NCBI GenBank assembly: GCA_016125255.1
Contig: WGMD01000014.1
Location: forward strand, 92,467 to 156,466
Direction: 5' to 3'
DNA length: 64,000 nt
Source of the DNA: Planctomycetota bacterium
Lineage (GTDB): Bacteria; Planctomycetota; Phycisphaerae; Phycisphaerales; Zrk34
The position numbers were made by a program, and so were the translations under genes. This document shows positions 42,337 through 51,385 of the stretch, in pieces. The stretch's first letter is position 1. Each line of letters begins with the position of its first letter. The notes beneath the pieces were generated by a model. That model was not told the origin of the DNA and made no database searches. It saw only the letters and a list, made by a program, of their open reading frames with translations.

Positions 42337-45300
42337 ATGAACACGACACAGACCTCACGACCTCCCGCCGTCCGCCGGCAAGGCATCGCCATGCTGCTGG
42401 TGCTCATCGCCGTCGCCGCCGCGATGATCCTCTCGCTGGGCTTCGTCAGCTCGCAGAGCACGACACTGAGCGTCTCGCAGAATCTCGAATCGCACGATCA
42501 GGCCCGCGCGATCGCCGAGTCGGCGATGGCGATGGCGACTTCGTACATCGGCTCCAGCGACGACTGGCGCACGGAGCACACGGACGGCGTGTGGGTCACG
42601 AACGCCTCCTTCGGCGGCGGAACGTACTCGATCACCGTCAACGACGGCGACGAGCACGGCGGCGACGGCAGCTTCAACGATGACAACACCGACCCCGTAA
42701 AAGTCACCGTCGTCGGCCGATTCAACGGCGTGTCGCACACGCTTACCAACGTCGTGACGCCCGCCTCCAGCGGCGGCAAGACGGTGATGTTCGTCGTCGA
42801 TGACGCCAACAACCTCGGCACGTACGACGCGGCGAAAAAGGCGTTGATGGAGGGTTTCGGATGGAAGGTCGTGCCGATTTCCGACGACGCGGCGGCGGGG
42901 GAATTCACGGCCGCCATGGCGGATTCAGTGGCGATGTATGTCTCGTCGACAGTAAGCGCAAGTACAGTGGCGAGCAAGATCGTCAATGCGCCGATCGGCA
43001 TCGTCGATGAATGCAGCGATCTGATTGACGATCTGGGCATTTCCAGTTCAGCCAACAATAACAACGCCGACAGCGTAAAGATCACCAACAACACGCATGA
43101 CATCACGAGCGTGTTTGCGGTGGGTGACATGACGATTTCGACGAGCAAGTACAAGGTGACGCGGCTGTCGGGCTCGCAGCCGGCGGACCTGATCATTCTG
43201 GGCACGCGCACCAACAACAGCCAGATCACGATCGCCGCGCTCGATGCGGGCAAGATCAATCAGAACGGCGTGGCGTCGCCGGGACGGCGCGTGATGCTGC
43301 CGTGGGGCGAGAGCAATTTCGATCCGGCGGTGCTCAATGACAATGGCAAGACGCTGATGCAGCGGTCGATTCTCTGGGCGACGAAGCCGATGGTGCCGCC
43401 CCCGCCGGTCGCGCATTACACGTTCGACGAAACCGGCGGATTGACCGCCGCCGACTCCAGCGGCAACAACAACACCGGCGCGCTCGTCAATGGTCCGACC
43501 TACACGCCCACCAGCGGCACGATCAACGGCTCGATCAATTTCGACGGCGTCAACGACTATGTACAGGTCGACAACGCCCCGGCGCTCAATCCGACGTCGC
43601 AGATTTCCTTTTCCGTCTGGGTCAAGAGCAGCAACTGGGCCGGCGGCAACCCGCGCATTTTGCAGAAGGGCACCAACGATGACCAGTACCGCTTCCTCTC
43701 GGAATGGGGCGAGTTCAAGTTCGACCTGACCGGCGTGGGGACGCTGACCGTCGGCTATCCCGATACCGCGAAGTGGATCCATCTTGCGGCGACGTACAAC
43801 GGGTCGCAGATGAAGATCTATTTCAACGGCGTGGAAGTGGCGTCCAAGAGCGCCAGCGGTTCGATCGCCACGACCAACACGCCGCTCTACATCGGCACCA
43901 AGCACAACACCGCGCCGAGCGGCGACCACTTCAAGGGTCAGATGGATGACCTGCGGATTTACAACGTCGGGCTCAACTCCGCGGAGGTCAAGTATCTCTA
44001 CGATCTGGGCGAGCCGGACGAGGCGGGTCCGCTGCCGCGGCTCATCGCCAAATATGACTTCAAGGAAGTGCGATACGATCCGGTTCTGATTCACTATTGG
44101 AAGCTCGACGAGCCGGGGTCGGCGGCGATGCCGGGCCTGTCGCTGTCACAGAGCTTCACCGCGTCCGGTCCGTGGACGGTCGTCAACAGCTATCACTCGA
44201 CAGCCGGCGCGTACAACGCCGAGTCCGCCACGCCCAACGCCGCGCTGACCGTCAACTCGACCAGTTCCGGCGCGATCACCATGTCTCAAAGCTCCGTCGT
44301 GCAGGGCGACGCCTACATCGGACCCGGCGGCAACGTCACCTCCGGCTTCAGCGTCTCCAGCGGCGCCAACATCACAGGCACGCGCGGCGTGCTGTCCTCC
44401 GCCGTCACCATCCCCAGCACCACCGCGCCGACCGGATCGCCCTTCAACGGATCGCATGAAGGCAACTATTCCCTCTCCGGCTCTTCCACCGCGACGCTCA
44501 ATTCCAATCACTACTACAACAAGATGACCCTCAGCGGTTCGTCCGTCCTGACGATCAGCGGCAACGTCACCATCCTGCTCAATCAGGAATTGAACATCGA
44601 CGCCGGCGCGGAAATCCGTATCGCCTCCGGCTCGCATCTGAATCTCTACATCAAAAACGACCTGATTCTCAACGGCAAGCTCAACGTCAATGGCGCCGAC
44701 CCGACCCGCCTGGACATCTACATGCTCGGTACCAACAAGACGATCACGCTCGATAATAGCGGCGAATGCTACGGCCTGGCCCGCAATCCCAGCGGCGATC
44801 TGACCATCCGCAATCAGTGCCATTTCTACGGCGGATTCACCGGCAAAACGATGACGCTCAGCGACGGCCGATTCCACATGGACCTGGACACGACGGCCAA
44901 TGGGGCCAACATGACCTCGGCGATCGACGACGTCGCGTCCTCGCCGGGCGTGCTGACCAATGGTCCCGTCGCCGGGCAGACCGGCTTCATCAACAAGGCC
45001 GTGCAGTTCGACGGCACGAATGACTACATCAAAGTCGCACATCACGACTCGATGCGCCTCGACACCGGCACGATCGCCTTCCGTTTCAAAAGCTCCTCGC
45101 TCAGTTCGATCCGCGGCCTCGTGTCCAAGGATGCGTCCAACTACAACCAGGGCGGCGGGATGCTCATCTACACCGAGGGCTCGGCCATCAAAGCCAAGCT
45201 CGAAAGCACCACCTCGACCTACACCGCCGCGAGCGGCAACGTGCTTTCGACCAACACCTGGTACCACGCCGCGCTGACCTTCGGCCCGCAGGGAATGAAG

Positions 45301-46233
45301 CTGTATCTGAACGGTTCACTGGTGGCGAGCAACGCATGGACCGGCGGACTCAACACGAGCGCCGGCGGCACCGGCAACGCGGAGCCGCTCGTCTTCGGCG
45401 CTTCCACCGCCTCGTCGACGACCGGCACCGCCTCGCCCCAGGCCAACTATTTCCAGGGCTATCTCGACGATATCCGCATGTACGATCAGGCCCTCGACGC
45501 CACGCAGGTCAGCAAGCTCTACCAGCAGCAGTCGCTGGGCACGACGAGTTCGGCCGGATACATCGTCAGTGATGTGGGCGGATTCGGCACGCCGCTGAAT
45601 CTCTGGATCGAGGACACGTCGAAAATCTCGTGGATCACCGGCGGCGGTCTTTCCGTCAACAGCGCCACGCGCATTTACTCCCCCGGCGCCGCGACGAAAC
45701 TCAAGACCGAATTGAGCGCCTCCGATGAGATGACGCTCGATCTGATCTACACGCCCGCCGTCGACAACCAGTCCGGCCCCGCGGCGATCGTGTCCTACGG
45801 CAACACCGCGACCAACCGCAACTTCACCTTCGGCCAGTCCAACAAGGCCTACGACTTCAAGCTCCGCACATCCAATTCGGGCAACGACGGCACCCCCGCC
45901 GTCACCTCCGGCAACGTGCTGACCGCCAACGGCGCCGAGCATGTGGTCATCGCCTACGACCAGTCGGCGATTCGCGTCTATCGCAACGGCGCGCTTGACA
46001 AGACCCTCACGCGCACCGGCACGCTTGATACATGGGACCAGACCATGCCGTTCGTGCTCGCCAACGAATATACGTCCAACAAGTCATGGACCGGCAAGCT
46101 CTCGTACCTGGCGATTTACGACCGCGCGGTCAATTCGCTTCAGGCGCAGGATCTTTTCAACGGCAATCCGCCCGGCGACTACAGCGATCTGAAAAACGTC
46201 AGCTTCAGCGTCCGCTGGATCGAGAATCCTTGA
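42337..46233 (+). CDS. Giant PilX-like protein with LamG domains
   Basis: A 1298-residue protein. Residues 1-140 resemble the PilX N-terminus (GIAMLLVLIAVAAAMILSLGFVSSQSTT). About 145-345 is an alpha/beta domain (KTVMFVVDDANNLGTYDAAKKALMEGFGW). Then LamG-like domains near 355-560 (FDGVNDYVQVDNAP), 880-1060 (FDGTNDYIKVAHHDS) and 1080-1298, with a right-handed repeat region at 600-850 (LTISGNVTILLNQELNIDAGAEI). It is likely a surface adhesin or sugar-binding pilus tip. Its last 29 bases overlap bioA on the other strand. Confidence 0.75.
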   Translation: MNTTQTSRPPAVRRQGIAMLLVLIAVAAAMILSLGFVSSQSTTLSVSQNLESHDQARAIAESAMAMATSYIGSSDDWRTEHTDGVWVTNASFGGGTYSITVNDGDEHGGDGSFNDDNTDPVKVTVVGRFNGVSHTLTNVVTPASSGGKTVMFVVDDANNLGTYDAAKKALMEGFGWKVVPISDDAAAGEFTAAMADSVAMYVSSTVSASTVASKIVNAPIGIVDECSDLIDDLGISSSANNNNADSVKITNNTHDITSVFAVGDMTISTSKYKVTRLSGSQPADLIILGTRTNNSQITIAALDAGKINQNGVASPGRRVMLPWGESNFDPAVLNDNGKTLMQRSILWATKPMVPPPPVAHYTFDETGGLTAADSSGNNNTGALVNGPTYTPTSGTINGSINFDGVNDYVQVDNAPALNPTSQISFSVWVKSSNWAGGNPRILQKGTNDDQYRFLSEWGEFKFDLTGVGTLTVGYPDTAKWIHLAATYNGSQMKIYFNGVEVASKSASGSIATTNTPLYIGTKHNTAPSGDHFKGQMDDLRIYNVGLNSAEVKYLYDLGEPDEAGPLPRLIAKYDFKEVRYDPVLIHYWKLDEPGSAAMPGLSLSQSFTASGPWTVVNSYHSTAGAYNAESATPNAALTVNSTSSGAITMSQSSVVQGDAYIGPGGNVTSGFSVSSGANITGTRGVLSSAVTIPSTTAPTGSPFNGSHEGNYSLSGSSTATLNSNHYYNKMTLSGSSVLTISGNVTILLNQELNIDAGAEIRIASGSHLNLYIKNDLILNGKLNVNGADPTRLDIYMLGTNKTITLDNSGECYGLARNPSGDLTIRNQCHFYGGFTGKTMTLSDGRFHMDLDTTANGANMTSAIDDVASSPGVLTNGPVAGQTGFINKAVQFDGTNDYIKVAHHDSMRLDTGTIAFRFKSSSLSSIRGLVSKDASNYNQGGGMLIYTEGSAIKAKLESTTSTYTAASGNVLSTNTWYHAALTFGPQGMKLYLNGSLVASNAWTGGLNTSAGGTGNAEPLVFGASTASSTTGTASPQANYFQGYLDDIRMYDQALDATQVSKLYQQQSLGTTSSAGYIVSDVGGFGTPLNLWIEDTSKISWITGGGLSVNSATRIYSPGAATKLKTELSASDEMTLDLIYTPAVDNQSGPAAIVSYGNTATNRNFTFGQSNKAYDFKLRTSNSGNDGTPAVTSGNVLTANGAEHVVIAYDQSAIRVYRNGALDKTLTRTGTLDTWDQTMPFVLANEYTSNKSWTGKLSYLAIYDRAVNSLQAQDLFNGNPPGDYSDLKNVSFSVRWIENP

Positions 46234-47575
46234 CCGCGGCGATGCAGTCGGCGGCGACATCCACCAGCGTGCGCAGGGCCGCATCATTGATCGCCAGCGG
46301 CGGCATCAGCACGATGACATTACCCAGCGGCCGAATGATCACGCCGCGCTGACGCGCCATGTCGCACACCTCATATCCGATCCGCCTGGCATAACGATTC
46401 GCCGACTCGCCGAAATCCCCAAGCGCGCTTCCCCCCGCTTCCGCGGCATGGGCAGCGGGCGGCGCTTGATCGCAAAGTTCGATGCCCACCATCATCCCAC
46501 ACTGCCTCACTTCCTTGACCCCCGCGCTCTTCGCCAGAGGCGCTAGCCATTCGCCGAGCAATTTGGCCTTCCGCCGCACTTCGCGAATCAGATCGCGCTT
46601 CTCCAGGAGCGCGATGGACGCCAGCGCCGCCGCGCAGCCCAGCGGGTTGCCGGTGAAGGTGTGACCGTGGTAGAACGTCTTGAATTCGTGCAGCTCGCCC
46701 TCGAACGCCGCGGCGATTTCATCGGTGCACAGCGTCGCCGCCAACGGCAGGTAGCCCCCGCTCAAACCCTTGCCCAGGCACATCAGATCGGGTTCGATCG
46801 GCCCGTGCTCGCAGGCGAACATTGTCCCCGTCCGCCCGAACCCGGTCGCCACTTCGTCCGCAATCAGCAGTACGCCCGCTTCCCGGCACAAGGTCGCGAC
46901 GGCGCGCAGATACGCCGCGTCATGCATGACCATCCCCGCCGCCCCCTGCACCATCGGCTCGATCGTCACGCCCGCGCATCGCCCGCCCAGTTCATCGAGC
47001 TTCGCCGCCATCGCCCCCGCTTCGCCGGGCGGAACGAACTCCGTGCGAAACACCATCGACCGATACGGCCGATGAAACAGATCGCTGTACCCGATCGACA
47101 TCGCGCCGACCGTGTCGCCGTGATACGCCCCATCGAGCGCGATGAACGTATGCCGCTCCGGCTCGCCGCGATGATGCCAGTACCCGACCGCCATCTTGAA
47201 CGCCACTTCCGTCGCCGTCGCCCCGGCGTCGGAGTAGAACACCTTGCTAAGCGAACCCGGCGCGATCGCGCAGAGCTTCGCCGCCAATTCGATGCCCGGC
47301 TCGTGCGTGAGACCGAGCATCGTCGAATGCGCAATGCGGTCGAGTTGCGCGCGGATCGCCGCGTCGATCTCCGGCACCGCGTGACCATGCACGTTGCACC
47401 ACAGCGACGACACGCCGTCGATGTAGCGATGGCCCCGAGCGTCGATCAGATATGCGCCCTCCCCGCGCTCGATGATCAGGGGCTCCGCCTCCCGCCACTG
47501 CCGCATGGGCGTGAACGGATGCCACACATGCGCATGGTCCATCGCCGCCAGTTGCCTGATTCGTGCTTCATCCAT
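46205..47575 (-). CDS. bioA: Adenosylmethionine-8-amino-7-oxononanoate aminotransferase
   Basis: A 456-residue class III PLP aminotransferase of biotin synthesis: VWHPFTPMRQW, LIDARGHRYIDGVSSLWCNVHGH, FYSDAGATATEVAFKMAVGYWHH, LIADEVATGFGRTGTMFACEH and the PLP Lys in LMCLGKGLSGGYLPLAATL. The motif order and HPFTPM are specific to BioA. No other bio genes are in the window. ATG 47575 is the family start. Confidence 0.92.
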   Translation of the reverse strand: MDEARIRQLAAMDHAHVWHPFTPMRQWREAEPLIIERGEGAYLIDARGHRYIDGVSSLWCNVHGHAVPEIDAAIRAQLDRIAHSTMLGLTHEPGIELAAKLCAIAPGSLSKVFYSDAGATATEVAFKMAVGYWHHRGEPERHTFIALDGAYHGDTVGAMSIGYSDLFHRPYRSMVFRTEFVPPGEAGAMAAKLDELGGRCAGVTIEPMVQGAAGMVMHDAAYLRAVATLCREAGVLLIADEVATGFGRTGTMFACEHGPIEPDLMCLGKGLSGGYLPLAATLCTDEIAAAFEGELHEFKTFYHGHTFTGNPLGCAAALASIALLEKRDLIREVRRKAKLLGEWLAPLAKSAGVKEVRQCGMMVGIELCDQAPPAAHAAEAGGSALGDFGESANRYARRIGYEVCDMARQRGVIIRPLGNVIVLMPPLAINDAALRTLVDVAADCIAAVKDSRSSGR

Positions 47576-47660
47576 CCCCCCAGCGTACCCGCTCCGCCCC
47601 CCCGCCGCTTCCCGCCGAACGCCGCACACCGCCCGGCAAACAAGCTATGATGCTCGCGTC

Positions 47661-47699
47661 GCACCCGTAGCTCAGTTGGATAGAGCAGGGCTTTCCTAA
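47661..47699 (+). other. attL: 39-base duplicate of the tRNA-Arg 5' half
   Basis: Identical to 52854-52892. It stops in the anticodon loop (…CTTTCCTAA) and continues into element DNA, so it cannot make a tRNA. It marks the left end of an integrated element. Confidence 0.9.
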
Positions 47700-47709
47700 T
47701 TCGGTCACT

Positions 47710-47755
47710 GTGTTTTTCAACCTTCGTAATTACAATGGTTAACGAAGGCACGATA
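47710..47755. other. Hairpin just inside attL
   Basis: CCTTCGT and ACGAAGG are inverted around about 14 bases near 47719-47747. It could be part of an attachment or excision site, or a terminator-like structure; no gene lies here. Confidence 0.3.
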
Positions 47756-47819
47756 ATGGCTTAGGTGTTTAGGGCCGGACTGCCGGGGAACTCATGTCGG
47801 ACTGTTTTTGGGGTCAATG

Positions 47820-47840
47820 TGACGCAACTCTGACGCAACT
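47820..47840 (+). other. Two direct TGACGCAACT repeats (putative arm-type sites, left)
   Basis: TGACGCAACT at 47820 and 47831, about 120 bases inside attL. Matching repeats in the same orientation lie near attR (52779-52817). Confidence 0.6.
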
Positions 47841-47855
47841 CAACGGGGGCTTGGT

Positions 47856-48521
47856 ATGTCGCACCAGTCGAAGCCGGACAAGGATTACTTTGGGTTCTTC
47901 TTTGTAAGCCTCATGCTTATCCCGTTGTCGGTGGGCTTGATCTACATCGGCGTAAAAGAACTCAACGGAACGCCGGAGACGAAGGGCAGTTTGATGGGGT
48001 TGGTCGGGATCGGTGTAGGGCTTATTCTGTTGAAGGTGTACTTCGATGTCATGCGAAAGGACAAAGATACGCCAACGTCCGACTCCGATTCCGCAATGGT
48101 CGAAGCGATCCGCACAGCGAACCGGGTGGCGTGTGACTTCGCGTCCTGCGTTGAGAACATCTCTCCCATCGCCATCTATGACGTGGCAATCCTTCCTCAT
48201 CCGAAGGACCACATCGTCAAGTGCTGTCAACTATGGATCGGCGTTTGCAGAAATGCGGAGCAACTCGCGGGGTGGATAGTCATCTACCCGATATTGTCAC
48301 AGTTTCAACCGGGCGTCGGCAAGCAACCTCTCGGCTTGAACGTAGAAGCCATCAACAAGGCCAGCAATGCAGGAGTATCCGTAGAAGAATTGGCCAGAAT
48401 GAGTTTGTCTCATCCACAGCCCAGTCCCGAACTCAAGACGAAGGTCGAGCGGGAATTCTGTGAAATGGTGACGTGGGTGACGGACGCAGTTAGCCAGCGT
48501 CTTGTACAGTTGTCGCACTGA
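47856..48521 (+). CDS. Island-encoded two-helix membrane protein of unknown function
   Basis: A 221-residue protein. Two membrane helices (FGFFFVSLMLIPLSVGLIYIGV and LMGLVGIGVGLILLKVYFDVM) are followed by a cytoplasmic domain of about 160 residues with SCVENISPIAIYDVAILPHPKDHIVKCCQLWIGVCRN and an amphipathic C-terminus. I do not recognise the family. It is the first gene inside the left end. A role in superinfection or membrane defence is possible but unsupported. Confidence 0.6.
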   Translation: MSHQSKPDKDYFGFFFVSLMLIPLSVGLIYIGVKELNGTPETKGSLMGLVGIGVGLILLKVYFDVMRKDKDTPTSDSDSAMVEAIRTANRVACDFASCVENISPIAIYDVAILPHPKDHIVKCCQLWIGVCRNAEQLAGWIVIYPILSQFQPGVGKQPLGLNVEAINKASNAGVSVEELARMSLSHPQPSPELKTKVEREFCEMVTWVTDAVSQRLVQLSH

Positions 48522-48665
48522 TTTTTTGCGACGGATATTTTCGAGACGGTATATCGCTATCGAATGAAAGCGGTTCCCCCCTCCCCTCCCCGCTCATTTT
48601 GCGGGCGCTCCCGCGTGCGTGGGCGGGCACGTTAGAAGGCTCCGTCTGGCGGGATCACCTCGCGG

Positions 48666-48930
48666 TCAAGCGATCCCCTCACGTTTGGCGATGCGATGCA
48701 CCACCCGGTCAGCCCACGGCTTGCCCATGCGGGTCTGTCGGCCCTCAGCGTTCAACGTGGAGGCGATGGTCGGGAACCCCACACGCTCCCCACCACGGGG
48801 CTTGCGGCGTAGCTCACGGATGCGTTCAATGGTCTCCCTCTCTGCGGGGGTCTGACCATACGGCTTGGCTCCAGCGTTCCCGCTCGTGGTCGGCTCTGGG
48901 CTTCGGGACGATGACTCAGAGACGGCCCTC
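48666..48930 (-). pseudogene. Decayed C-terminal fragment of a serine recombinase, inverted relative to the intact gene
   Basis: On the minus strand it encodes ETIERIRELRRKPRGGER, GFPTIASTLNAEG and GKPWADRVVHRIAKREGI, matching the last 60 or so residues of the recombinase at 49045-49734. Further upstream, VIVPKPRADHERER (another frame, preceded by a stop) matches VIVQKLRAARERKR, so at least one frameshift and a nonsense codon are present. The catalytic domain is gone. Confidence 0.8.
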
Positions 48931-48952
48931 CCGACAATTTCAGGAACCAAAC

Positions 48953-48980
48953 TTGACAACCCGGTTTGACTGTGTATTCT
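48953..48980 (+). promoter_or_regulatory. Promoter of the serine recombinase
   Basis: TTGACA (48953-48958), 16 bases, TATTCT (48975-48980), about 65 bases before the start codon. Confidence 0.65.
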
Positions 48981-48982
48981 TA

Positions 48983-48994
48983 ATTCTACAGAAT
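48983..48994 (+). promoter_or_regulatory. Operator-like palindrome at the recombinase transcription start
   Basis: ATTCTACAGAAT, 5-base arms around AC, lies directly after the -10 box, where a repressor would block transcription. Confidence 0.4.
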
Positions 48995-49044
48995 CAACAA
49001 CACGTATCTGTTCTTTGCCCTTCAAAACAAGGGGTCAACAGCCC

Positions 49045-49734
49045 ATGAGCAGCAACAAGACATTCGCGTATCTTAGGGTCAGCGGCAAAGGTCAAGTGGA
49101 TGGGGACGGGTTCCCCCGTCAGCGGGAGGCCGTCGCCAAGTGGGCTAAGGGTCACTCTTGCGAAGTCGCTTGTGAGTTTCGTGATGAGGGGATCAGCGGG
49201 ACGAAGGATGGCTTTGATCGTCCGGGGCTGTCGGACCTGTTCCTAGCCATCCGGGGCAATGGGGTTCGGACTGTGGTCGTGGAGCGGGCGGATCGCTTGG
49301 CGCGTGACCTGATGGTCAGTGAGGTCATTCTTGCAGAGTTCCGCAAGTTGGGGGTGACAGTCATCGCGGCAGACGGAGGGACGGACTTGACCGTGGGGGA
49401 CGATGACCCTACCCGTGTCCTCATCCGACAGGTCTTGGGGGCTGTGGCTCAGTTTGAAAAGAGCGTGATTGTCCAGAAGCTAAGGGCGGCTCGTGAGCGG
49501 AAGCGTAGAGCGGGGGAACGATGCGAAGGCCGCAAGCCCTTCGGGGAGACTGAGGCGGAACGGGCGACCATAGAGCGGATAAGGGAGCTACGCCGCAAGC
49601 CACGGGGAGGGGAACGCATGGGGTTCCGCACGATTGCCAAGACGCTGACCGCTGAGGGATGTCCAACACGGACGGGTAAGCCCTGGTCGGATAGCGTCGT
49701 CTACAACATCGCCAAACGCGAAGGCATCAAGTGA
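49045..49734 (+). CDS. Small serine site-specific recombinase (resolvase/invertase type)
   Basis: A 229-residue protein. The resolvase domain has FAYLRVSGKGQVDGDGFPRQREA with the nucleophilic Ser in YLRVS, then VVVERADRLARDL and the long helix FEKSVIVQKLRAARERKR. The C-terminal DNA-binding part is TIERIRELRRKPRGGERMGFRTIAKTLTAEGCPTRTGKPWSDSVVYNIAKRE. AAGGGG precedes ATG 49045. It looks intact. Large serine integrases are about 500 residues, so this is more likely a resolvase or invertase than the island's integrase. Confidence 0.88.
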   Translation: MSSNKTFAYLRVSGKGQVDGDGFPRQREAVAKWAKGHSCEVACEFRDEGISGTKDGFDRPGLSDLFLAIRGNGVRTVVVERADRLARDLMVSEVILAEFRKLGVTVIAADGGTDLTVGDDDPTRVLIRQVLGAVAQFEKSVIVQKLRAARERKRRAGERCEGRKPFGETEAERATIERIRELRRKPRGGERMGFRTIAKTLTAEGCPTRTGKPWSDSVVYNIAKREGIK

Positions 49735-49800
49735 GCCTTCATCGGTTGCCGGATGTTCCGGTGACTATTCATCACAGTCCCCAACACAAGGGGTATCGTC

Positions 49801-50217
49801 ATGCTGATTCGTTGTCGGTGGTATGAAGTCGAGATTGACCGCATTGGTTTGTCCCTCAATGTGGGCCAATCGGAGTTGTGGATTCAGTGGCGGGGGCTGT
49901 GTGGCCTCCCCGCAAGAGAGCCAGACGGGCGGTGGTTTGAGACCCGGAAGATTACTGACGGACGGATGATCGGCATCGGTGGAATCGTGATTACTTTCAG
50001 TCGCGGCAAGGCGAAGGGGTCAACGTCATGTCAGTATAACCAAGAGGGGCATCTTACGAAGTGGGCTTGTCGTTCAAGGGACAGCGTGTTCGTCGATCCT
50101 TCCCGACAAGAGAGGCGGCGGAGGCGTGGGAGGGTGAAACAAAGCGGCGTCTGGAAGAAGGATTACCGCCAAACATTGACATGCAACCGCCCGGCTCAGT
50201 CGATATGGAGACGTTGA
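49801..50217 (+). CDS. Small island protein of unknown function
   Basis: A 138-residue reading frame with AAGGGG before its ATG, like its neighbours. The first 85 or so residues (MLIRCRWYEVEIDRIGLSL to IGGIVITFSRGKAKG) look like real protein. From about residue 77 it overlaps the decayed integrase start in another frame and becomes Arg-rich, suggesting the original stop was lost. Its job is unknown. Confidence 0.45.
   Translation: MLIRCRWYEVEIDRIGLSLNVGQSELWIQWRGLCGLPAREPDGRWFETRKITDGRMIGIGGIVITFSRGKAKGSTSCQYNQEGHLTKWACRSRDSVFVDPSRQERRRRRGRVKQSGVWKKDYRQTLTCNRPAQSIWRR
50028..50060 (+). pseudogene. Original integrase start, inactivated by a nonsense codon
   Basis: With AAGGGG upstream, ATG at 50028 reads Met-Ser-Val-stop (TAA at 50037-50039), then PRGASYEVGLSFKGQRVRRSF in the frame of the following gene. 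Family members start MSVY, so a TAT or TAC codon became TAA. Confidence 0.7.
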
Positions 50218-51335
50218 AGAACCGTACCTTCGACCGCAGTTGGAAAGGAACGCGGAGCGAAGTCACCGCACTGGCTCCCGCCGCGCTTAGAGTCATCCCC
50301 GATCATCAAGGCGGTGTGTTGCATTATGACATTGTTGTGCCGGGTGAATTGAAGAATATCATCGTGCTGGACGCGTCCCGCCCGATCCGCCGCTTGTGTA
50401 AGGAAGACCCGACAGTCTTGGACGCGGAGCAACACATCCCCGCCGCTATGGCATGTCCGGTCCTCTTCGCCCGTATCAAAGATTACCGCGATGTGACCAT
50501 TCATCATTGGCAAAGAGCCGGTGGACGGGGGGCGATGTGGAAAGGCTTTCAAGGGCAGCGGCAAGTCGTCAATGCAATTGTCGATGTCATCAAGAGTATC
50601 CCCGGCAATGAAGCCGTATTGCTCCATGTGTTCAAGCGGAGACCTTCGGACAGGAACGTGGATTACATAGACATCCTGAGTCGTCATATGCGTCGTTGCG
50701 GGATCGACCCCGATGAACAGCTACCGGATGGATCACACCGCATTAGCTTCTCTGGATGGGGACAACACGAGTCAACCAATGAATACGCTCAATGTCGCAA
50801 CGTCATCCTTGCAGGCGTCCTGCACTTGCCCCATCACACGGTCGCTGCACGGTGCATCGGCCAAGCGGACAACATAACCCGGCGATTCGCTAGGGGTGAA
50901 CTTGACGAACTCGTCCAGTCGGAAGCCTGCCACGCCATGTATCAGGCGATGTCCCGTGGAGCTTGCCGCAAGACGACAAACGGGAAGGCTCATCCGATGA
51001 AGGCGTGGATCATTTATTCTCGTCCCAAGACCATAGAGACCCTTCGGGATGTCATGCCGAATGTGAAGATAGTGCCGTGGGAACCCGTAGGCCGGAAGCG
51101 GCGAACGCCACGGCAGCGACCGTCTGATGGGAAGATTCACAAGCTGGCTCAACGCATCGCATGTTACCTCAACGATCCGAAGACGCGGGGGCGGGGCAAG
51201 ATATCGTCCCAACAATTGAAGCAAGAACTTGGAGTGTCAGCCCGATGGGAACACGCAAGGCTTGAAGCCGTCCCGGCGATGACACCCGGATGGTCTCTTG
51301 AATGTCGATCTGTCGTGTACAGCCCAAACGATTGA
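50061..51335 (+). CDS. Chimera: tyrosine-integrase N-terminus fused to C-terminal half of a phage SF2 helicase
   Basis: A 424-residue frame starting at GTG 50061. Residues 1-62 (GLSFKGQRVRRSFPTREAAEAWEGE, then TLKNRTFDRSWKGTRSE) match the arm-binding and early core-binding region of phage tyrosine integrases. No catalytic R-H-R-Y box follows. From about residue 75 it matches the second half of a phage helicase: IIVLDASRPIRRL, GNEAVLLHVFKR, ISFSGWGQHESTNEYAQCRNVILAG (motif V-like) and YQAMSRGACRK (motif VI-like). There is no Walker A. Confidence 0.7.
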   Translation: MGLSFKGQRVRRSFPTREAAEAWEGETKRRLEEGLPPNIDMQPPGSVDMETLKNRTFDRSWKGTRSEVTALAPAALRVIPDHQGGVLHYDIVVPGELKNIIVLDASRPIRRLCKEDPTVLDAEQHIPAAMACPVLFARIKDYRDVTIHHWQRAGGRGAMWKGFQGQRQVVNAIVDVIKSIPGNEAVLLHVFKRRPSDRNVDYIDILSRHMRRCGIDPDEQLPDGSHRISFSGWGQHESTNEYAQCRNVILAGVLHLPHHTVAARCIGQADNITRRFARGELDELVQSEACHAMYQAMSRGACRKTTNGKAHPMKAWIIYSRPKTIETLRDVMPNVKIVPWEPVGRKRRTPRQRPSDGKIHKLAQRIACYLNDPKTRGRGKISSQQLKQELGVSARWEHARLEAVPAMTPGWSLECRSVVYSPND

Positions 51336-51385
51336 TCTTCACCCGCCATTACCACCATTCAACCACCAACGAAAAGGGGAGCGAT

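Noticed and set aside
47661..47734. A second tRNA-Arg gene
   Set aside because: Only the first 39 bases match; no T arm or 3' acceptor strand follows, so it is an att remnant.
49045..49734. The serine recombinase as the integrase that inserted the island
   Set aside because: A long tRNA core with arm-like repeats is the mark of tyrosine integrases; this recombinase is too short for a large serine integrase, so I treat it as a resident resolvase or invertase.
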